Positions 16,645-27,072 are shown, counted from the stretch's first letter. The stretch: 64,000 nt of DNA from Saprospiraceae bacterium (GCA_013360405.1 JABWBR010000027.1:1-64000), one strand, 5' to 3'. Notes: generated by a model not told the origin, from the sequence alone. Made by a program: numbers and translations.

Positions 16645-16693
16645 TATAATAACCGAGTTCGGCGTCAGTGAGTTTAAATTCCGTTATTTTTGA
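16645..16693 (-). pseudogene. 49-base relic of a GH3 glucosidase 3' region
   Basis: This stretch matches bglX bases 23111-23159 at 44 of 49 positions. On the minus strand it still reads KITEFKLTDAELGYY in frame, compared with KIVEFKLTDAELGFY in bglX. The changes keep the coding sense, so it derives from a related GH3 gene, not from a recent copy of this one. It suggests that a GH3 gene once lay here and was lost, leaving its 3' end between the AraC gene and the secreted protein gene. Confidence 0.7.
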
Positions 16694-16708
16694 GGAGCGG
16701 GCTACCTG

Positions 16709-17542
16709 TCACTTATTCGCCCCCGCAGTAACATCAGGATTATCCGAATTATCCACCACCATCCTCACCGAGGCCAGTAACAGATTGCCGGCGGCGCCGG
16801 ACTCGGCGTACAATTTTTCTATGTCCTTGCCGGCGTGTACTTTTTCAAAATACGGCGTTGGGTTCATATTCGTGAGGTACTGCTCCATGTCGGCGTATAA
16901 ATCCACGGTGGCATTGAAATAGGCATTGCCAGTGCCATAAGGCAGCAGTTTGCTCACCAACACCCAGCCGCTCATTTTGCTGTCCTGGCAACGGGCATCA
17001 TGGGCTGGTTTCCAGAGTTCGAGTTCCGTGCGCAAGTGGTTGCTAGGGGTGGATCCTTCGGGGATGTCGAAGTAGTTGAAAACCACCACCTTGGATTTGT
17101 CTATTTCTTTTCCTGCAGCCATGCCTTCATGCGTCCAAACTTCCGATTTTACGAGTGTCCTGATATCAGAAGTGCGGTTCACCAAAGCGAGTTCCTCGGG
17201 CGTAAGGATACTTTTCAAATCGGGCGATGGCCAGTTTTGTATGTAATCGGCGAGCTGTTTTTCTCCTTTGAAGTTAATGCGGGTCACGTAGTTATACTCC
17301 ACGTTGGCGCCGGAAGGATATGTTACTTGTGTAAGCTCCCAAAAGGTATACTTGCCGGCTTTGATATTCGCCTGGTGGATTTTTTTCCATGCCTTTTCGA
17401 GCTTCAGGTACTCGTCGTGCATGCCGGGCTTTACTTTCATGTAGTCGAAGGAGTAGTAGCCCTGTGGTTCCTGTGCATTGAGGGAGTAGTTGGAGAGGCA
17501 GAAAATAACAGCCAATAGGATGAATGGAATGCGTGTGTTCAT
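16709..17542 (-). CDS. Secreted hypothetical protein
   Basis: A signal peptide (FILLAVIFCLSNYSLNAQ) opens a 277-residue protein of unknown function. Aromatic-rich segments (GYYSFDYMKVKPGMHDEYL, KYTFWELTQV) and a duplicated arrangement, with a second similar module starting near VVFNYFDIPEGS, suggest two ferredoxin-like alpha+beta barrels of the kind found in antibiotic-monooxygenase-like dimers. That fold is an inference. It is 58 bases downstream of the discoidin-domain gene and may share its transcript. Confidence 0.7.
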   Translation of the reverse strand: MNTRIPFILLAVIFCLSNYSLNAQEPQGYYSFDYMKVKPGMHDEYLKLEKAWKKIHQANIKAGKYTFWELTQVTYPSGANVEYNYVTRINFKGEKQLADYIQNWPSPDLKSILTPEELALVNRTSDIRTLVKSEVWTHEGMAAGKEIDKSKVVVFNYFDIPEGSTPSNHLRTELELWKPAHDARCQDSKMSGWVLVSKLLPYGTGNAYFNATVDLYADMEQYLTNMNPTPYFEKVHAGKDIEKLYAESGAAGNLLLASVRMVVDNSDNPDVTAGANK

Positions 17543-17600
17543 AATAAATATTTTTTGGTAAAAAAATGAGTCTATCGGGGTAATACTGTTTTCGGTAATA

Positions 17601-18551
17601 TCACTGCACTTTAATCACAGTCACAGTGAAACGCACCTGGCTTTGGTCGCCTTCGGCAGAGAGGTTTAGCGTATAGTTGTATTTGCCGCCTGGCCGGAGT
17701 GCATTGAGGCGAATGTGCTCTTTGGCCGATCCGCAGTCATCGTCGCCGGAAGTCGTGTCGTAATCTTTCAGCATGGCATGCAATATCAGTTCATCAGCCA
17801 CATTCCCAATGCCTCTGTCCGCACGAAACTCATAATCTACATAGGTGTTTGGGAATAGCTTGGATACGCCGGCGCTCAGGTCAATGGTGTTGTTGGTATT
17901 GTTTTTGAATAAATTCCCGAACCAATGCCCGCTGGTGGCTACCCGCTCCGAAACCCAAATACCTCCATAGTACTCTGTTTCCTCGCCGTTGCCGTCACCG
18001 GATACGATGCACTTCAAATCGTCCAGCTCTACCCTGGCAACATATTTGCCCGCGTCGGAGTAACCGTTGCCGAATATTTCCACCTCGGCCAAACTCAGGC
18101 ACTCGGGCCCGTTGTAGACGGTAATGCGAACGAAGCGCCCCTTTTGTTTGATATCGCTGTTTTCCAACATCTGCTTTCCGGCCGCGCCCTGGGTATTGTT
18201 AATTTGGCCGAGATACTTATGGCCTTCGTCAAAAAACTCAATGACGTGGTAGTGGAGTCGCTCAGAACAGCAGTCTGTGCGATTCCAGACTCTGATTTTT
18301 TCGATATCGTACATAGCTCCCAAGTCCACTTCCCACCAGGGATTGGCCTCACTATTGGTATGTGTCACCGAGCCATTTGACCAGTTGCCATCTGTGTTGC
18401 CGTCCACGGCTTTGCCGGCCTGTCCCATATTCGGATACGGGGTAGAGGACTGGTAGGCTTTTTTTCCAAGTGCCAGGTTTTGGGCGCCGGCTGTAGATGA
18501 AATCACGCAGCATAGGGTTGCTAAGAAGCATACAGCAAAAAAAGTTTTCAT
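17601..18551 (-). CDS. Secreted F5/8-type (fucolectin-like) domain protein
   Basis: A signal peptide (FFAVCFLATLCCVISSTAGA) precedes an F5/8 type C/fucolectin-like galactose-binding domain at about residues 25-165 (NLALGKKAYQSSTPYP, AVDGNTDGNWSNGSVTHT, NPWWEVDLGAMYDIEKIRVWNRTDCC, RFVRITVYNG, LSLAEVEIFG). The remaining about 150 residues form a second beta-rich region of unknown type. The protein probably binds sugars on the cell surface or in the medium, fitting the glycosidase context (GH3 upstream, GH92 elsewhere). Confidence 0.85.
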   Translation of the reverse strand: MKTFFAVCFLATLCCVISSTAGAQNLALGKKAYQSSTPYPNMGQAGKAVDGNTDGNWSNGSVTHTNSEANPWWEVDLGAMYDIEKIRVWNRTDCCSERLHYHVIEFFDEGHKYLGQINNTQGAAGKQMLENSDIKQKGRFVRITVYNGPECLSLAEVEIFGNGYSDAGKYVARVELDDLKCIVSGDGNGEETEYYGGIWVSERVATSGHWFGNLFKNNTNNTIDLSAGVSKLFPNTYVDYEFRADRGIGNVADELILHAMLKDYDTTSGDDDCGSAKEHIRLNALRPGGKYNYTLNLSAEGDQSQVRFTVTVIKVQ

Positions 18552-18787
18552 TTTACAACGTATTTTAAAAGGTGAAAGAATGAAATTGACGATAAGGACT
18601 AAGCAAGTATATTAGCATATTAGCAATGGGGCTTTGCTTTTGGTCTGTGACAAAGATGCCATCACATCTGCTCAAAGCTTCTGGACAGAGATTGCAAAAG
18701 ACTGGACTGAGATTGCGCGGGGCAAAAAATATGAGTTCCCGGATTGCGGGTTCAAGAAATTTCAGGCCTTAATTTTTTTAAAATCAA

Positions 18788-21700
18788 TTAGTTGCGCATT
18801 GAGCTTGGCGGTATGCCAAATTCTTCGTGGAAAGCCCGGGAAAAATAATTAGGGTCGTTGAAGCCCACGGTGTAGGCGATTTCAGCGATGTTACTATTGG
18901 TGGTTTTTAATAGTTCAGCCGCCCGTTGGAGGCGTTTTTTGCGGATAAAAAGGGTGGGATTCAGCCCGGTCAGGGCTTTCAGTTTGCGAAAAACCTGCGT
19001 GTGGCTCAGGTGGACGGCCCGGCACAGATCGAGGATGCCCAGTTCTGCATCGTCCATTTTTGCATCAATGGTTTGCCGGATTTTTTGCATAAAAATGTCT
19101 TCCAATGTGTATTCAATCGGAGCGCCAGAATTGACAACTTTTGGAAAGCCGTCAAATCTATCCGTTTCATACCGTCGCAGCAAAGCCTGCCGCAGTTCTA
19201 CCAATTTTTCCAGCCGCACCTGTAATTCCTCTTTGTTGAAAGGCTTCATCAAATAGGCGTCGGCGCCTTTTCTCAGGCCGGTGATGCGGTCAGATTCCTC
19301 TGCCTTTGCGGTGAGCAAAATGATGGGGATATGACTGGTGCGCTCGTCGTTTTTTAAGGTTTCACAGACTTCGTAGCCGTCCTTTTCGGGCATCATTACG
19401 TCGCTGATGATGATATCGGGCACCAGTTCGATGGCTTTTTCGATGCCCGCCTGCCCGTTCAAGGCGGTGCGAATATCATAGTCTTTTTCCAAAAGGTTGA
19501 TGATGTAGGTGACCATGTCGGCGTTGTCTTCGATGATGAGCAGTAAAGGTTTTTCGCTGCCGGGGACTGCGTTTTCATCGTCTTCAAAGTCGGCGCCGGG
19601 AAGTTCGGGCGATAGTTCGGTCATCGCGTTTTGGGTAGTCCGAAATTCAGCTCTTGCCGGCGTCGTGTTCGCCTCCAGCCGCACCGGCAACAGCAGCGTA
19701 AAAATGGAGCCCCGCTCCAATTCGCTTTGCACGGAAATACTTCCGCCCATCAATTCGACCAGTTCTTTTGTGTGCGCCAGGCCGATACCTGTGCCCTCGC
19801 CCTTGCGGGTGAGCGTACTGTCAACCTGGTAAAAGCGGTTGAAAATATACCCCAGTTGCCCCTCCGGGATGCCCACACCCGTGTCCTGCACTTTCAGTTG
19901 CAAAAACGACTGTCCTTTGCGTTCCATTCGGTTGGCGTGGAGGACGACTTTGCCGCCTTCGCCGGTGAATTTGAGGGCATTGGACAGTAGGTTATAGACA
20001 ATTTGCTGGATTTTCGCCTCGTCGAAATCCATCTTCAGTTCGGGTACTTCCGCATAAAAAGTCAATTGGATTTTTTTCTCGTGCGCCATCGAGTGGAACG
20101 ACTCGGTGAGATATTGCAGGAAGTTGATGATGTCGCCCTGAACGGCTTCCACCTTCATTGTGCCTGCTTCGAGTTTGGAGAGGTCGAGCATTTGGTTGAT
20201 GAGCCTGAGCAGGTTTTTGCTGTTGCGATTGGTAATGGAAATTTTGGATAGTAGAAATCGGGAAATTGGATGGTCGGAAATCAACTTCTCAATTTCCAAT
20301 TTCATTATTTCCAGATTTCCGAGAATGACGGTCAGCGGCGTTCGGAATTCATGGGTAATGTTGGCGTAAAGGCGGGTTTTGAGGCTGTCCACTTCCTTGA
20401 TACGCTCTGCTTCGGCTTTTTCCAGTTTGCGGTTGAGTTGAAATTGGTAAACCTGGTAGGCCGACAAGCCCAACATTGCGGCATAAGCCAAATAAGCCCA
20501 CCAAGTGCGCCACCAGGGTGGTAACACCTTGATTTTCAAAAAAGTGCCTTGTTCATTCCAGACGCCGTCTTTGTTGCAGGCCTTGACCAGGAAGGTGTAA
20601 TTCCCGGCATCGAGGTTGGTGTAGGTAACTTCGTGCTGATTGCCGATGTAGCGCCAGTCTTCGTCGAAGCCCTCGAGTTTACAGGCATAACCGTTGCGTT
20701 CCGGGTCGGCAAAATGGAGGGCTGCAAACCCGATGGTAATCCACTTTTCCAGGTGGCTCAGGCGCAAAGAAGCAGGGTTTGCCGGGTCGAAGGGCATACT
20801 CACCATCTCATTGTTTATTAGTACTTTAATGTCCGTTATTACGACCTTTGGCGGTACCGTATCCACTTGGATGCTATCAGGAAAAAAGACATTGAAGCCG
20901 TTGTTACCGCCAAAAAACAGCTCGCCCGTGCGCGAACCGGCGTGGCTGCTGTGGTAGCCAAATTCGTCTGACTGCAAGCCATCCGTCGCTTTGTAATTTC
21001 TGAAAAACAGCCGCCCGCCTGCTTGCAACTCGTCGGGGTGGAATTTGGACAACCCGTTGTTTGTACTGACCCACAGATTCCCCTGTTTATCTTCTCGTAT
21101 AGCTTGCACCTGAATGCCCGCCAACCCGTCTTGTTCCGTGAAGCGGCGAAAGCGAACAGGCGCACCGTCTGCACCCGGCAGCATCAAAAACAGACCTTTG
21201 TAAGTGCCGAACCATTGCCGGTTTTTTCGGTCGAACCAGGCATGGTTGGCGTAATTTAACGGAAATCCCGAGGTGTCGGCAGGGTCAATTTGGAAGACGG
21301 TGGTTTGCCGGGTGTTGAGGTCAAATTTGTACAACCTGCCGGTTGGAGTACCTGCCCAGGCGTGTTTTTGCCAGTCAGTATAAAAAGCAGTTTCGCCTTT
21401 CATGTCCGCTTCGGGGAGGAAATTCACTTTGAAAAAAAAACCTTCCGCAACATCGAACCGGAACAAGGCGTAGGGTGCGTAGGTGATAGCCCAAAGGGAT
21501 CCGCCTGCGTCGTTTTCCAAAAAATAAACCATGTCGTTTTCCACCGCATCGTCCTCTGGGTTGGGCGAATGCCACTTGGAAAAATGGCCGCTTGCAGCGT
21601 CGAAAAGCATCAATCCGCTGGAAGTGCCCACCCATAGTGTTCCCGTTAAACCTGTTTGGACGGGTTGAATGGAAAAGATTTTTACGTTCGGGTGGTTGAC

Positions 21701-22987
21701 GAAAAATCGCTCAAAGCTGCCCTCCTGCCGCTTGAATTTGCTCAAACCAATTCCCGAACTCACCCAAACGGAGCCATCCGGCGTCTCGCAGAAATTGGAA
21801 GCGATTGGGTTTCCAAGCGTTTTCGGGTCGTTCTGCAAATGCCGCTGATGCCCGAAGCGGCGGGTGCTTGGGTCGTATTTGTTCAGTCCGCCGCCCCAGG
21901 TGGCAACCCAAATAATGCCGGAGCGGTCTTGAAAAATATTGGTAACGGCATTGGAGCTTAGGCTTTGCGGGTCATTGCGGTCGTATTTCAAAAAGTTCAC
22001 ATTGCCCGAAGCAGGGTCGAGCAAGCCGATGCCGCCCGGATTTGTTGCTACCCAGATGATGCCCTGCCGGTCTTCGAGCATAGCCGTAACGTCGTTGACG
22101 GTGGACAGGACAGTGCCACCGCTGCTTTTGTTGAAAATAGAATAGCGACGGGTTTTGCCAGTGAGCGGTTCAAACCGGGTAATTTCAGGCTCCTCGTTTC
22201 CCATCCAAATCGCCCCTGATTTGTCAATCAAGCGAATATAAAAATGGGCATCCTGAAATTCGGAAACAGAAGTCAGTTCCCGGCCGGCGCCGTTGCTGCC
22301 GGTGGGTTTGAGGCAAAACAGCCCCTGCGCAGCAACCCAAAGATTGCCATGCCGGTCTTCCAAAATAGAATAGACGTTTTCCTCCGTTTTACCGGGATGA
22401 AGCGGTTGGCGGGAGAGGTTACCGGAGGCTGGATCGAGGCGGCACAACCCAAATTTCTTTGTTCCGACCCAAATGACACCCTGCCGGTCTTCGAACAGGC
22501 ACTCGATAAAAACGGGGTCATCGCCGCCCCCTTTTTCAACATGCAGTTTAAACGGTCGAAAAAGGTTGGCGGCAGCATCGAAAAGGTGCAACCTGCCATA
22601 TTCGGTGATTGCCCACAACCTGCCTGAATTGCTTTGATAAGTCCGGTCCAATAGATTGCTAAAAAGTCCATGCGGGTCGCCGTTTCCGTTTTTATAGACT
22701 TTGAACCCATGCCCGTCGTAGCGAAACAAGCCGCTGAAAGTGGACAGCCAAAGAAAACCGAGACTGTCCTGATGGATATGTTTGATTTCGGAACTATGCA
22801 GTCCTTGCCTGCCGCCGATGCGTTCGAACTGAATTGAATATGGGGCGGGTTGGGAAAGAAGTGCAGCTCCAGGCCTCATCAGGGCAAGGATAAATAAAAG
22901 TATTTTGGACAAAAGCAGCCCTTGCCGGAAGTGAGGTGGTAGTTTCTGCCGGTGTTTCGTCTGGTCGAAGCTGCATTTCATCTTCAT
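18788..22987 (-). CDS. Hybrid two-component system sensor/regulator
   Basis: One 1399-residue chain holds a complete signalling path. A signal/membrane anchor comes first, then an extracytoplasmic beta-propeller of two-component-regulator repeats (many copies of the type DRQGVIWVGT, about 60-690), a Y_Y_Y domain (about 720-790) and a membrane helix (about 800-820). A histidine kinase follows (His879 in ITHEFRTPL), then an ATPase domain (about 985-1105, DTGVGIP and GEGTGIGL), a receiver domain (Asp1196 in IIISDVMMP) and a C-terminal AraC helix-turn-helix (about 1310-1399). Such proteins sense oligosaccharides in the periplasm and switch on glycan-use genes. It lies 25 bases downstream of bglX. 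Confidence 0.95.
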   Translation of the reverse strand: MKMKCSFDQTKHRQKLPPHFRQGLLLSKILLFILALMRPGAALLSQPAPYSIQFERIGGRQGLHSSEIKHIHQDSLGFLWLSTFSGLFRYDGHGFKVYKNGNGDPHGLFSNLLDRTYQSNSGRLWAITEYGRLHLFDAAANLFRPFKLHVEKGGGDDPVFIECLFEDRQGVIWVGTKKFGLCRLDPASGNLSRQPLHPGKTEENVYSILEDRHGNLWVAAQGLFCLKPTGSNGAGRELTSVSEFQDAHFYIRLIDKSGAIWMGNEEPEITRFEPLTGKTRRYSIFNKSSGGTVLSTVNDVTAMLEDRQGIIWVATNPGGIGLLDPASGNVNFLKYDRNDPQSLSSNAVTNIFQDRSGIIWVATWGGGLNKYDPSTRRFGHQRHLQNDPKTLGNPIASNFCETPDGSVWVSSGIGLSKFKRQEGSFERFFVNHPNVKIFSIQPVQTGLTGTLWVGTSSGLMLFDAASGHFSKWHSPNPEDDAVENDMVYFLENDAGGSLWAITYAPYALFRFDVAEGFFFKVNFLPEADMKGETAFYTDWQKHAWAGTPTGRLYKFDLNTRQTTVFQIDPADTSGFPLNYANHAWFDRKNRQWFGTYKGLFLMLPGADGAPVRFRRFTEQDGLAGIQVQAIREDKQGNLWVSTNNGLSKFHPDELQAGGRLFFRNYKATDGLQSDEFGYHSSHAGSRTGELFFGGNNGFNVFFPDSIQVDTVPPKVVITDIKVLINNEMVSMPFDPANPASLRLSHLEKWITIGFAALHFADPERNGYACKLEGFDEDWRYIGNQHEVTYTNLDAGNYTFLVKACNKDGVWNEQGTFLKIKVLPPWWRTWWAYLAYAAMLGLSAYQVYQFQLNRKLEKAEAERIKEVDSLKTRLYANITHEFRTPLTVILGNLEIMKLEIEKLISDHPISRFLLSKISITNRNSKNLLRLINQMLDLSKLEAGTMKVEAVQGDIINFLQYLTESFHSMAHEKKIQLTFYAEVPELKMDFDEAKIQQIVYNLLSNALKFTGEGGKVVLHANRMERKGQSFLQLKVQDTGVGIPEGQLGYIFNRFYQVDSTLTRKGEGTGIGLAHTKELVELMGGSISVQSELERGSIFTLLLPVRLEANTTPARAEFRTTQNAMTELSPELPGADFEDDENAVPGSEKPLLLIIEDNADMVTYIINLLEKDYDIRTALNGQAGIEKAIELVPDIIISDVMMPEKDGYEVCETLKNDERTSHIPIILLTAKAEESDRITGLRKGADAYLMKPFNKEELQVRLEKLVELRQALLRRYETDRFDGFPKVVNSGAPIEYTLEDIFMQKIRQTIDAKMDDAELGILDLCRAVHLSHTQVFRKLKALTGLNPTLFIRKKRLQRAAELLKTTNSNIAEIAYTVGFNDPNYFSRAFHEEFGIPPSSMRN

Positions 22988-23012
22988 TTTTCCTTTCCGA
23001 CTGACTAATACA

Positions 23013-25277
23013 TCACTTAACCGTTATCACTGTCTTTAACCCGGTTTGCGAGCTACCGCCGACCATAATCTCAAACTCGCCTGGTTCTACTAAAAAGTCG
23101 CCATTGTTGTTATAAAAGCCGAGTTCGGCGTCAGTGAGTTTAAACTCCACTATTTTTGATTCTCCTGGTTGCAGGCTAAGTTTCTGGAAGCCTTTGAGTT
23201 CTTTTACTGGGCGGACCACGCCGGCTACTTTGTCGTGGATGTAAAGCTGGGCGACTTCCTCTCCGGCCACTTTGCCTGTATTTTTGACCGTGACTTGTAC
23301 AGTGACCGGCTGACGACCTGCTGCGTCGGTCATGATCATATCCAGACTACTGTACTCGAATTGCGTATAGCTCAGCCCATAGCCGAACGGGTACAGGGGC
23401 TTATTACTTTCATCGCTGTAATGCGTCCAAAACACATGCGGCGTAGGATCGGCGCGGCCGCTACTGAAGTGGTTGTAGTAAATGGGCACTTGTCCTACGC
23501 TACGGGGGAAAGTCATGGGCAATTTGCCGCTGGGGTTGTAATCGCCAAAAAGCACCTGTGCGATGGCATTTCCACTTTGCGTGCCCAGTTGCCAGGTTTC
23601 GAGGATGGCGGGGATGTGTTCGTCAGCCCAGGTAATGGCCAGGGGGCGGCCGTTCATCAACACGAGTACAATTCGTGGATTAACCTTGTAAACGGCCTCC
23701 AGCAGGGCTTGCTGCACGCCAGGAAGGTCTAATTTCGTTCTGCTCCGGCTCTCACCGCTTTGGAAGCCGTGTTCGCCCAAAACCATAATCACCACTTCGG
23801 ATTCTTTTGCCAGTTTGACGGCCTCGGCAAAACCGCCGGTATCCGTTTCGTTGATTTTGGTTTCCATAGTAAAAGTGGCCTGGCCGATAACCAGTTCGGC
23901 GCCTTTGGCGTACTTTACATTTTTAGTATATTTTTGCAGGCCGTCCAGTACAGAAACGGCGGTATTATCGTCGGAACCCAGTCGCCAGCTACCCAGGGGG
24001 CTGTTTTTATCAGCTGCCAGCGCGCCAATGACGGCTATTTTCTGCTGGTCTTTTTTGAGCGGCAGCAGTTGTTTTTCATTTTTCAATAATACAATAGACT
24101 TCTTGGCCATATCAAGTGCCGCAGCCTGGTGATCGGGGTGGTAAAGCAGCTCTTTTTCTCTTTTGGGGTCGCAATATTTGTAGGGGTCGTCAAACAGTCC
24201 CAATTCAAATTTCACCCTCAAAATTCTTCTTACGGCATCGTCGACAACAGCCATGCTGACCCTGCCTGATTCCACGGCAGCTTTGAGGTGGCCGATATAG
24301 GCTGACGATTCCATGTCCACATCGGAGCCGGCATTGGCGGCCAGTTCGGCGGCATGGCTTAAATCAGCGGCATAGCCGTGGTCAACCAATTCACCGGCCG
24401 ACCCCCAGTCGGAGATCACAAAGCCGTCGAATTTCCAGCGGCCCTTCAGGATATCGCGCTGCAGCCAGCTGTTGCCCGTAGCGGGTATGCCATTGACCAG
24501 ATTAAACGAGTTCATGACCGTGCGCGCCCCTGCGTCTACCGCCGCCTTGAAAGGGGGCAAAACGACGTTGTAAAGCGTGGACATGCCTATTTCAATGGCG
24601 GTATAGTCTTTGCCCGCTTCCGGAAACCCATAAGCGGCAAAGTGCTTAGCACATGCGGCGATCGTATTGGGCGCCGCCAGGTCATCGCCCTGAAATCCTT
24701 TTACCCGCGCTGCGCCGATTTTGGCGCCCAGGTAAGGGTCTTCGCCGCCGCCTTCCATCACCCTCCCCCAGCGGGCATCGCGCGAGATGTCGACCATGGG
24801 GGCGAAGGCCCAGTTGAGCCCCACCGCGGATGCCTCGATGGCAGCCACGCGAGCTGATTTTTCGATAGCGGTCAAATCCCAACTTGCTGCCTCAGCCAGG
24901 GGTATCGGCGATATGGTTTTGTATCCGTGAATGACATCGAAGCCGAATAGCAGCGGAATACCCAGCCTGGATTTGTTGACCACTAGTTCCTGGATTTTCC
25001 TCACCTGCTCGGTTCCTTTGACGTTGAGCATAGAGCCGACCCAGCCTTTTTCCAGGTGTTCGTATTTGATTTTGGCGCCACCGCCGGCAGGTACAGGCCC
25101 TGTCACATCCCAAAAGCCGTTGTATTGGTTCATTTGCCCGATTTTCTCCTCCAGCGTCATTTTGCTGAGGAGGGCATCTATTTGGGCTTCATAATTTTTA
25201 TTCTGTGCGACAATATTTGTCATGACAAATAAAATTAGGCCCAATATCAGGCTTCCTTTAAATCGAATGTTTCGCAT
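23013..25277 (-). CDS. bglX: Periplasmic beta-glucosidase, GH3
   Basis: A signal peptide (GSLILGLILFVMTNIVAQ) precedes a family 3 glycoside hydrolase of 754 residues. The N-terminal barrel contains FGFDVIHGYKT and ARWGRVMEGGGEDPYL, and the nucleophile Asp in GFVISDWGS. The C-terminal alpha/beta sandwich (KSIVLLKNEKQLLPL, VLGEHGFQSGESRSR) and fibronectin-like domain (VAQLYIHDKV) complete it. It removes terminal beta-linked glucose, or related sugars, in the periplasm. The sensor gene follows after 25 bases. Part of its 3' end has a diverged copy at 16645-16693. Confidence 0.95.
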   Translation of the reverse strand: MRNIRFKGSLILGLILFVMTNIVAQNKNYEAQIDALLSKMTLEEKIGQMNQYNGFWDVTGPVPAGGGAKIKYEHLEKGWVGSMLNVKGTEQVRKIQELVVNKSRLGIPLLFGFDVIHGYKTISPIPLAEAASWDLTAIEKSARVAAIEASAVGLNWAFAPMVDISRDARWGRVMEGGGEDPYLGAKIGAARVKGFQGDDLAAPNTIAACAKHFAAYGFPEAGKDYTAIEIGMSTLYNVVLPPFKAAVDAGARTVMNSFNLVNGIPATGNSWLQRDILKGRWKFDGFVISDWGSAGELVDHGYAADLSHAAELAANAGSDVDMESSAYIGHLKAAVESGRVSMAVVDDAVRRILRVKFELGLFDDPYKYCDPKREKELLYHPDHQAAALDMAKKSIVLLKNEKQLLPLKKDQQKIAVIGALAADKNSPLGSWRLGSDDNTAVSVLDGLQKYTKNVKYAKGAELVIGQATFTMETKINETDTGGFAEAVKLAKESEVVIMVLGEHGFQSGESRSRTKLDLPGVQQALLEAVYKVNPRIVLVLMNGRPLAITWADEHIPAILETWQLGTQSGNAIAQVLFGDYNPSGKLPMTFPRSVGQVPIYYNHFSSGRADPTPHVFWTHYSDESNKPLYPFGYGLSYTQFEYSSLDMIMTDAAGRQPVTVQVTVKNTGKVAGEEVAQLYIHDKVAGVVRPVKELKGFQKLSLQPGESKIVEFKLTDAELGFYNNNGDFLVEPGEFEIMVGGSSQTGLKTVITVK

Positions 25278-25308
25278 GATGGTAAAAAATTAATATGGTC
25301 AAATCATG

Positions 25309-27072
25309 TTAATCAGAAACCGGGTATAACGCATCGATTTCTTTGGCGTATAATTCGAGGATGCGTGACCGCACCAATTTCAGCGTATACGTCAGCATGC
25401 CGGATTCTACCGTCCATTCCTGGGGCACGAGGTGAAATTTGCGGATCGTTTGGAAATTGGGTAATTCTGCATTGAGTGCATCGACCTCCTCGCTGAGTTT
25501 TTGTTTCACCTTGATATTGTGCACCATATATTGGGGGCCGGTCCAGTGGATGTGGTGTTCGCGGCACCAGAGTTCCAGCCACTCGAAGTTGGGTTTAATG
25601 AGGGCGGTGAGGTAAGGCCTTTGGAAGCCGATGATCATAATTTGTTCGATAAATGGCGATTCGCGGAAATAATTCTCCAAAGCGAGGGGGGCGATATATT
25701 TGCCGGCTGAGGTTTTGAAGATATCTTTTTTGCGGTCGGTAATTTGCAGAAACCGCTTGCGTACAAAGCGGCCCACGTCGCCGGTATGAAACCAGCCGTC
25801 TTCGTCGATTACCTGGCGCGTGGCGTCGGGTTGGCGATAGTAGCCCATCATCACATTGGGTCCGCGCACCAGTATTTCGCCTTCGCCGTCTTCATCGGGC
25901 CGGTCAATATGCACTTCCACGCCGGGCAGGGGCAGGCCTACCGTGCCGAAGGCGTATAGCCCGGGGGTAAAGTGGTTGAGTGAAATCACGGGCGAGGTTT
26001 CTGTCATGCCATAACCTTCGCGCACGCGGATGCCCATGGCGGATAACAGCCTTCCCAATTCGGGGCGCAGCCAGGCGGCGCCCACAATGATGCCCTCTAC
26101 CCTACCGCCGAGTCGTGAGGTAAAATGGCGAAAAACCAGTAGCCGGGCCAGCAGTAGTTGCAGTTGGTACGCAAACCGCAATCCGGGTCTTTCGCGGTAT
26201 TGGCGGCCCAGGTGCAATGCCCAGTCGATGATTTTTTTGCCCAGCCAGCCGCGTTTCGCACGGGCGATGAGTATCTGTTCGTACATTTTTTCAACAATAC
26301 GGGGCACCGCCGTAAAAAAGTGAGGTCTGATCTCCTGCAGCGCTTGGGTCAGGTAATCGCGATCGGTGAGAAAAGCCAGGCTTGCGCCCGAAGCGATATA
26401 AGTATAAATGGCTATTCGTTCAAAAATATGGCTAAAAGGCAGCATACTGAAGCCCACCTTTTGGTAGTTGAGAGGCAGGATGGGCAGGATAGCGCGCAGG
26501 TTGCTCACCATATTCCGGTGGCTGAGCATAACGCCTTTGGGCATACCTGTAGAACCCGAAGTGTACACAATAGCTGCCAGCGCATCGGGTTGAACCGCCA
26601 CGCGCCGCTGTTCCACCAGGTCGGTGCTTATCTCCCGGCCTTTTTTTAACCAATAGGAAAAACTCTTCGGATCGTCATCGGGGCCGTCGAGTAGCAGGAA
26701 GCGGGTTTCGCTGCGGCCTGTGACGGCAGGGGGCGTTGCCGAGATACACAAGCGGGTATCGGTCTGATCGAGGATATAGCGCAATTGGACAGTAGACGAA
26801 GACTCGGGCACGGGCACCACTACTGCGCCTATTTGCTGGATAGCGAGGTCGAGAAACAACCATTTTGCAGCGGCCAGCGAGGGCATCATCAGCACCTTGT
26901 CGCCGGCTTGGACTTCCAGTGCCAGCAGGGCGCGACTGTAGCCGTCTACGTGGTCGATGCAGCTTTGTGTATCGTAGTTCACCCAATGCGCATTTTCGCG
27001 GCTCACCAGCGCCCTTTCATGGGGGTATTTATCCAGTTGGAAGCGCAATATGTCGAAGGTTCGGGTAATCAT
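25309..27072 (-). CDS. Long-chain fatty acid-CoA ligase (AMP-binding)
   Basis: This is an adenylate-forming enzyme of 587 residues that activates fatty acids to acyl-CoA. It has the P-loop-like YTSGSTGMPKGVMLSHRN, the substrate motif GYGMTETSPVISLN, GWFHTGDVGRF and the catalytic-lysine region TSAGKYIAPL. No signal peptide is present, so it is cytoplasmic or membrane-associated. Its start overlaps the stop of the upstream hydrolase by four bases (ATGA), which indicates translational coupling and suggests a shared lipid or ester pathway. Confidence 0.93.
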   Translation of the reverse strand: MITRTFDILRFQLDKYPHERALVSRENAHWVNYDTQSCIDHVDGYSRALLALEVQAGDKVLMMPSLAAAKWLFLDLAIQQIGAVVVPVPESSSTVQLRYILDQTDTRLCISATPPAVTGRSETRFLLLDGPDDDPKSFSYWLKKGREISTDLVEQRRVAVQPDALAAIVYTSGSTGMPKGVMLSHRNMVSNLRAILPILPLNYQKVGFSMLPFSHIFERIAIYTYIASGASLAFLTDRDYLTQALQEIRPHFFTAVPRIVEKMYEQILIARAKRGWLGKKIIDWALHLGRQYRERPGLRFAYQLQLLLARLLVFRHFTSRLGGRVEGIIVGAAWLRPELGRLLSAMGIRVREGYGMTETSPVISLNHFTPGLYAFGTVGLPLPGVEVHIDRPDEDGEGEILVRGPNVMMGYYRQPDATRQVIDEDGWFHTGDVGRFVRKRFLQITDRKKDIFKTSAGKYIAPLALENYFRESPFIEQIMIIGFQRPYLTALIKPNFEWLELWCREHHIHWTGPQYMVHNIKVKQKLSEEVDALNAELPNFQTIRKFHLVPQEWTVESGMLTYTLKLVRSRILELYAKEIDALYPVSD

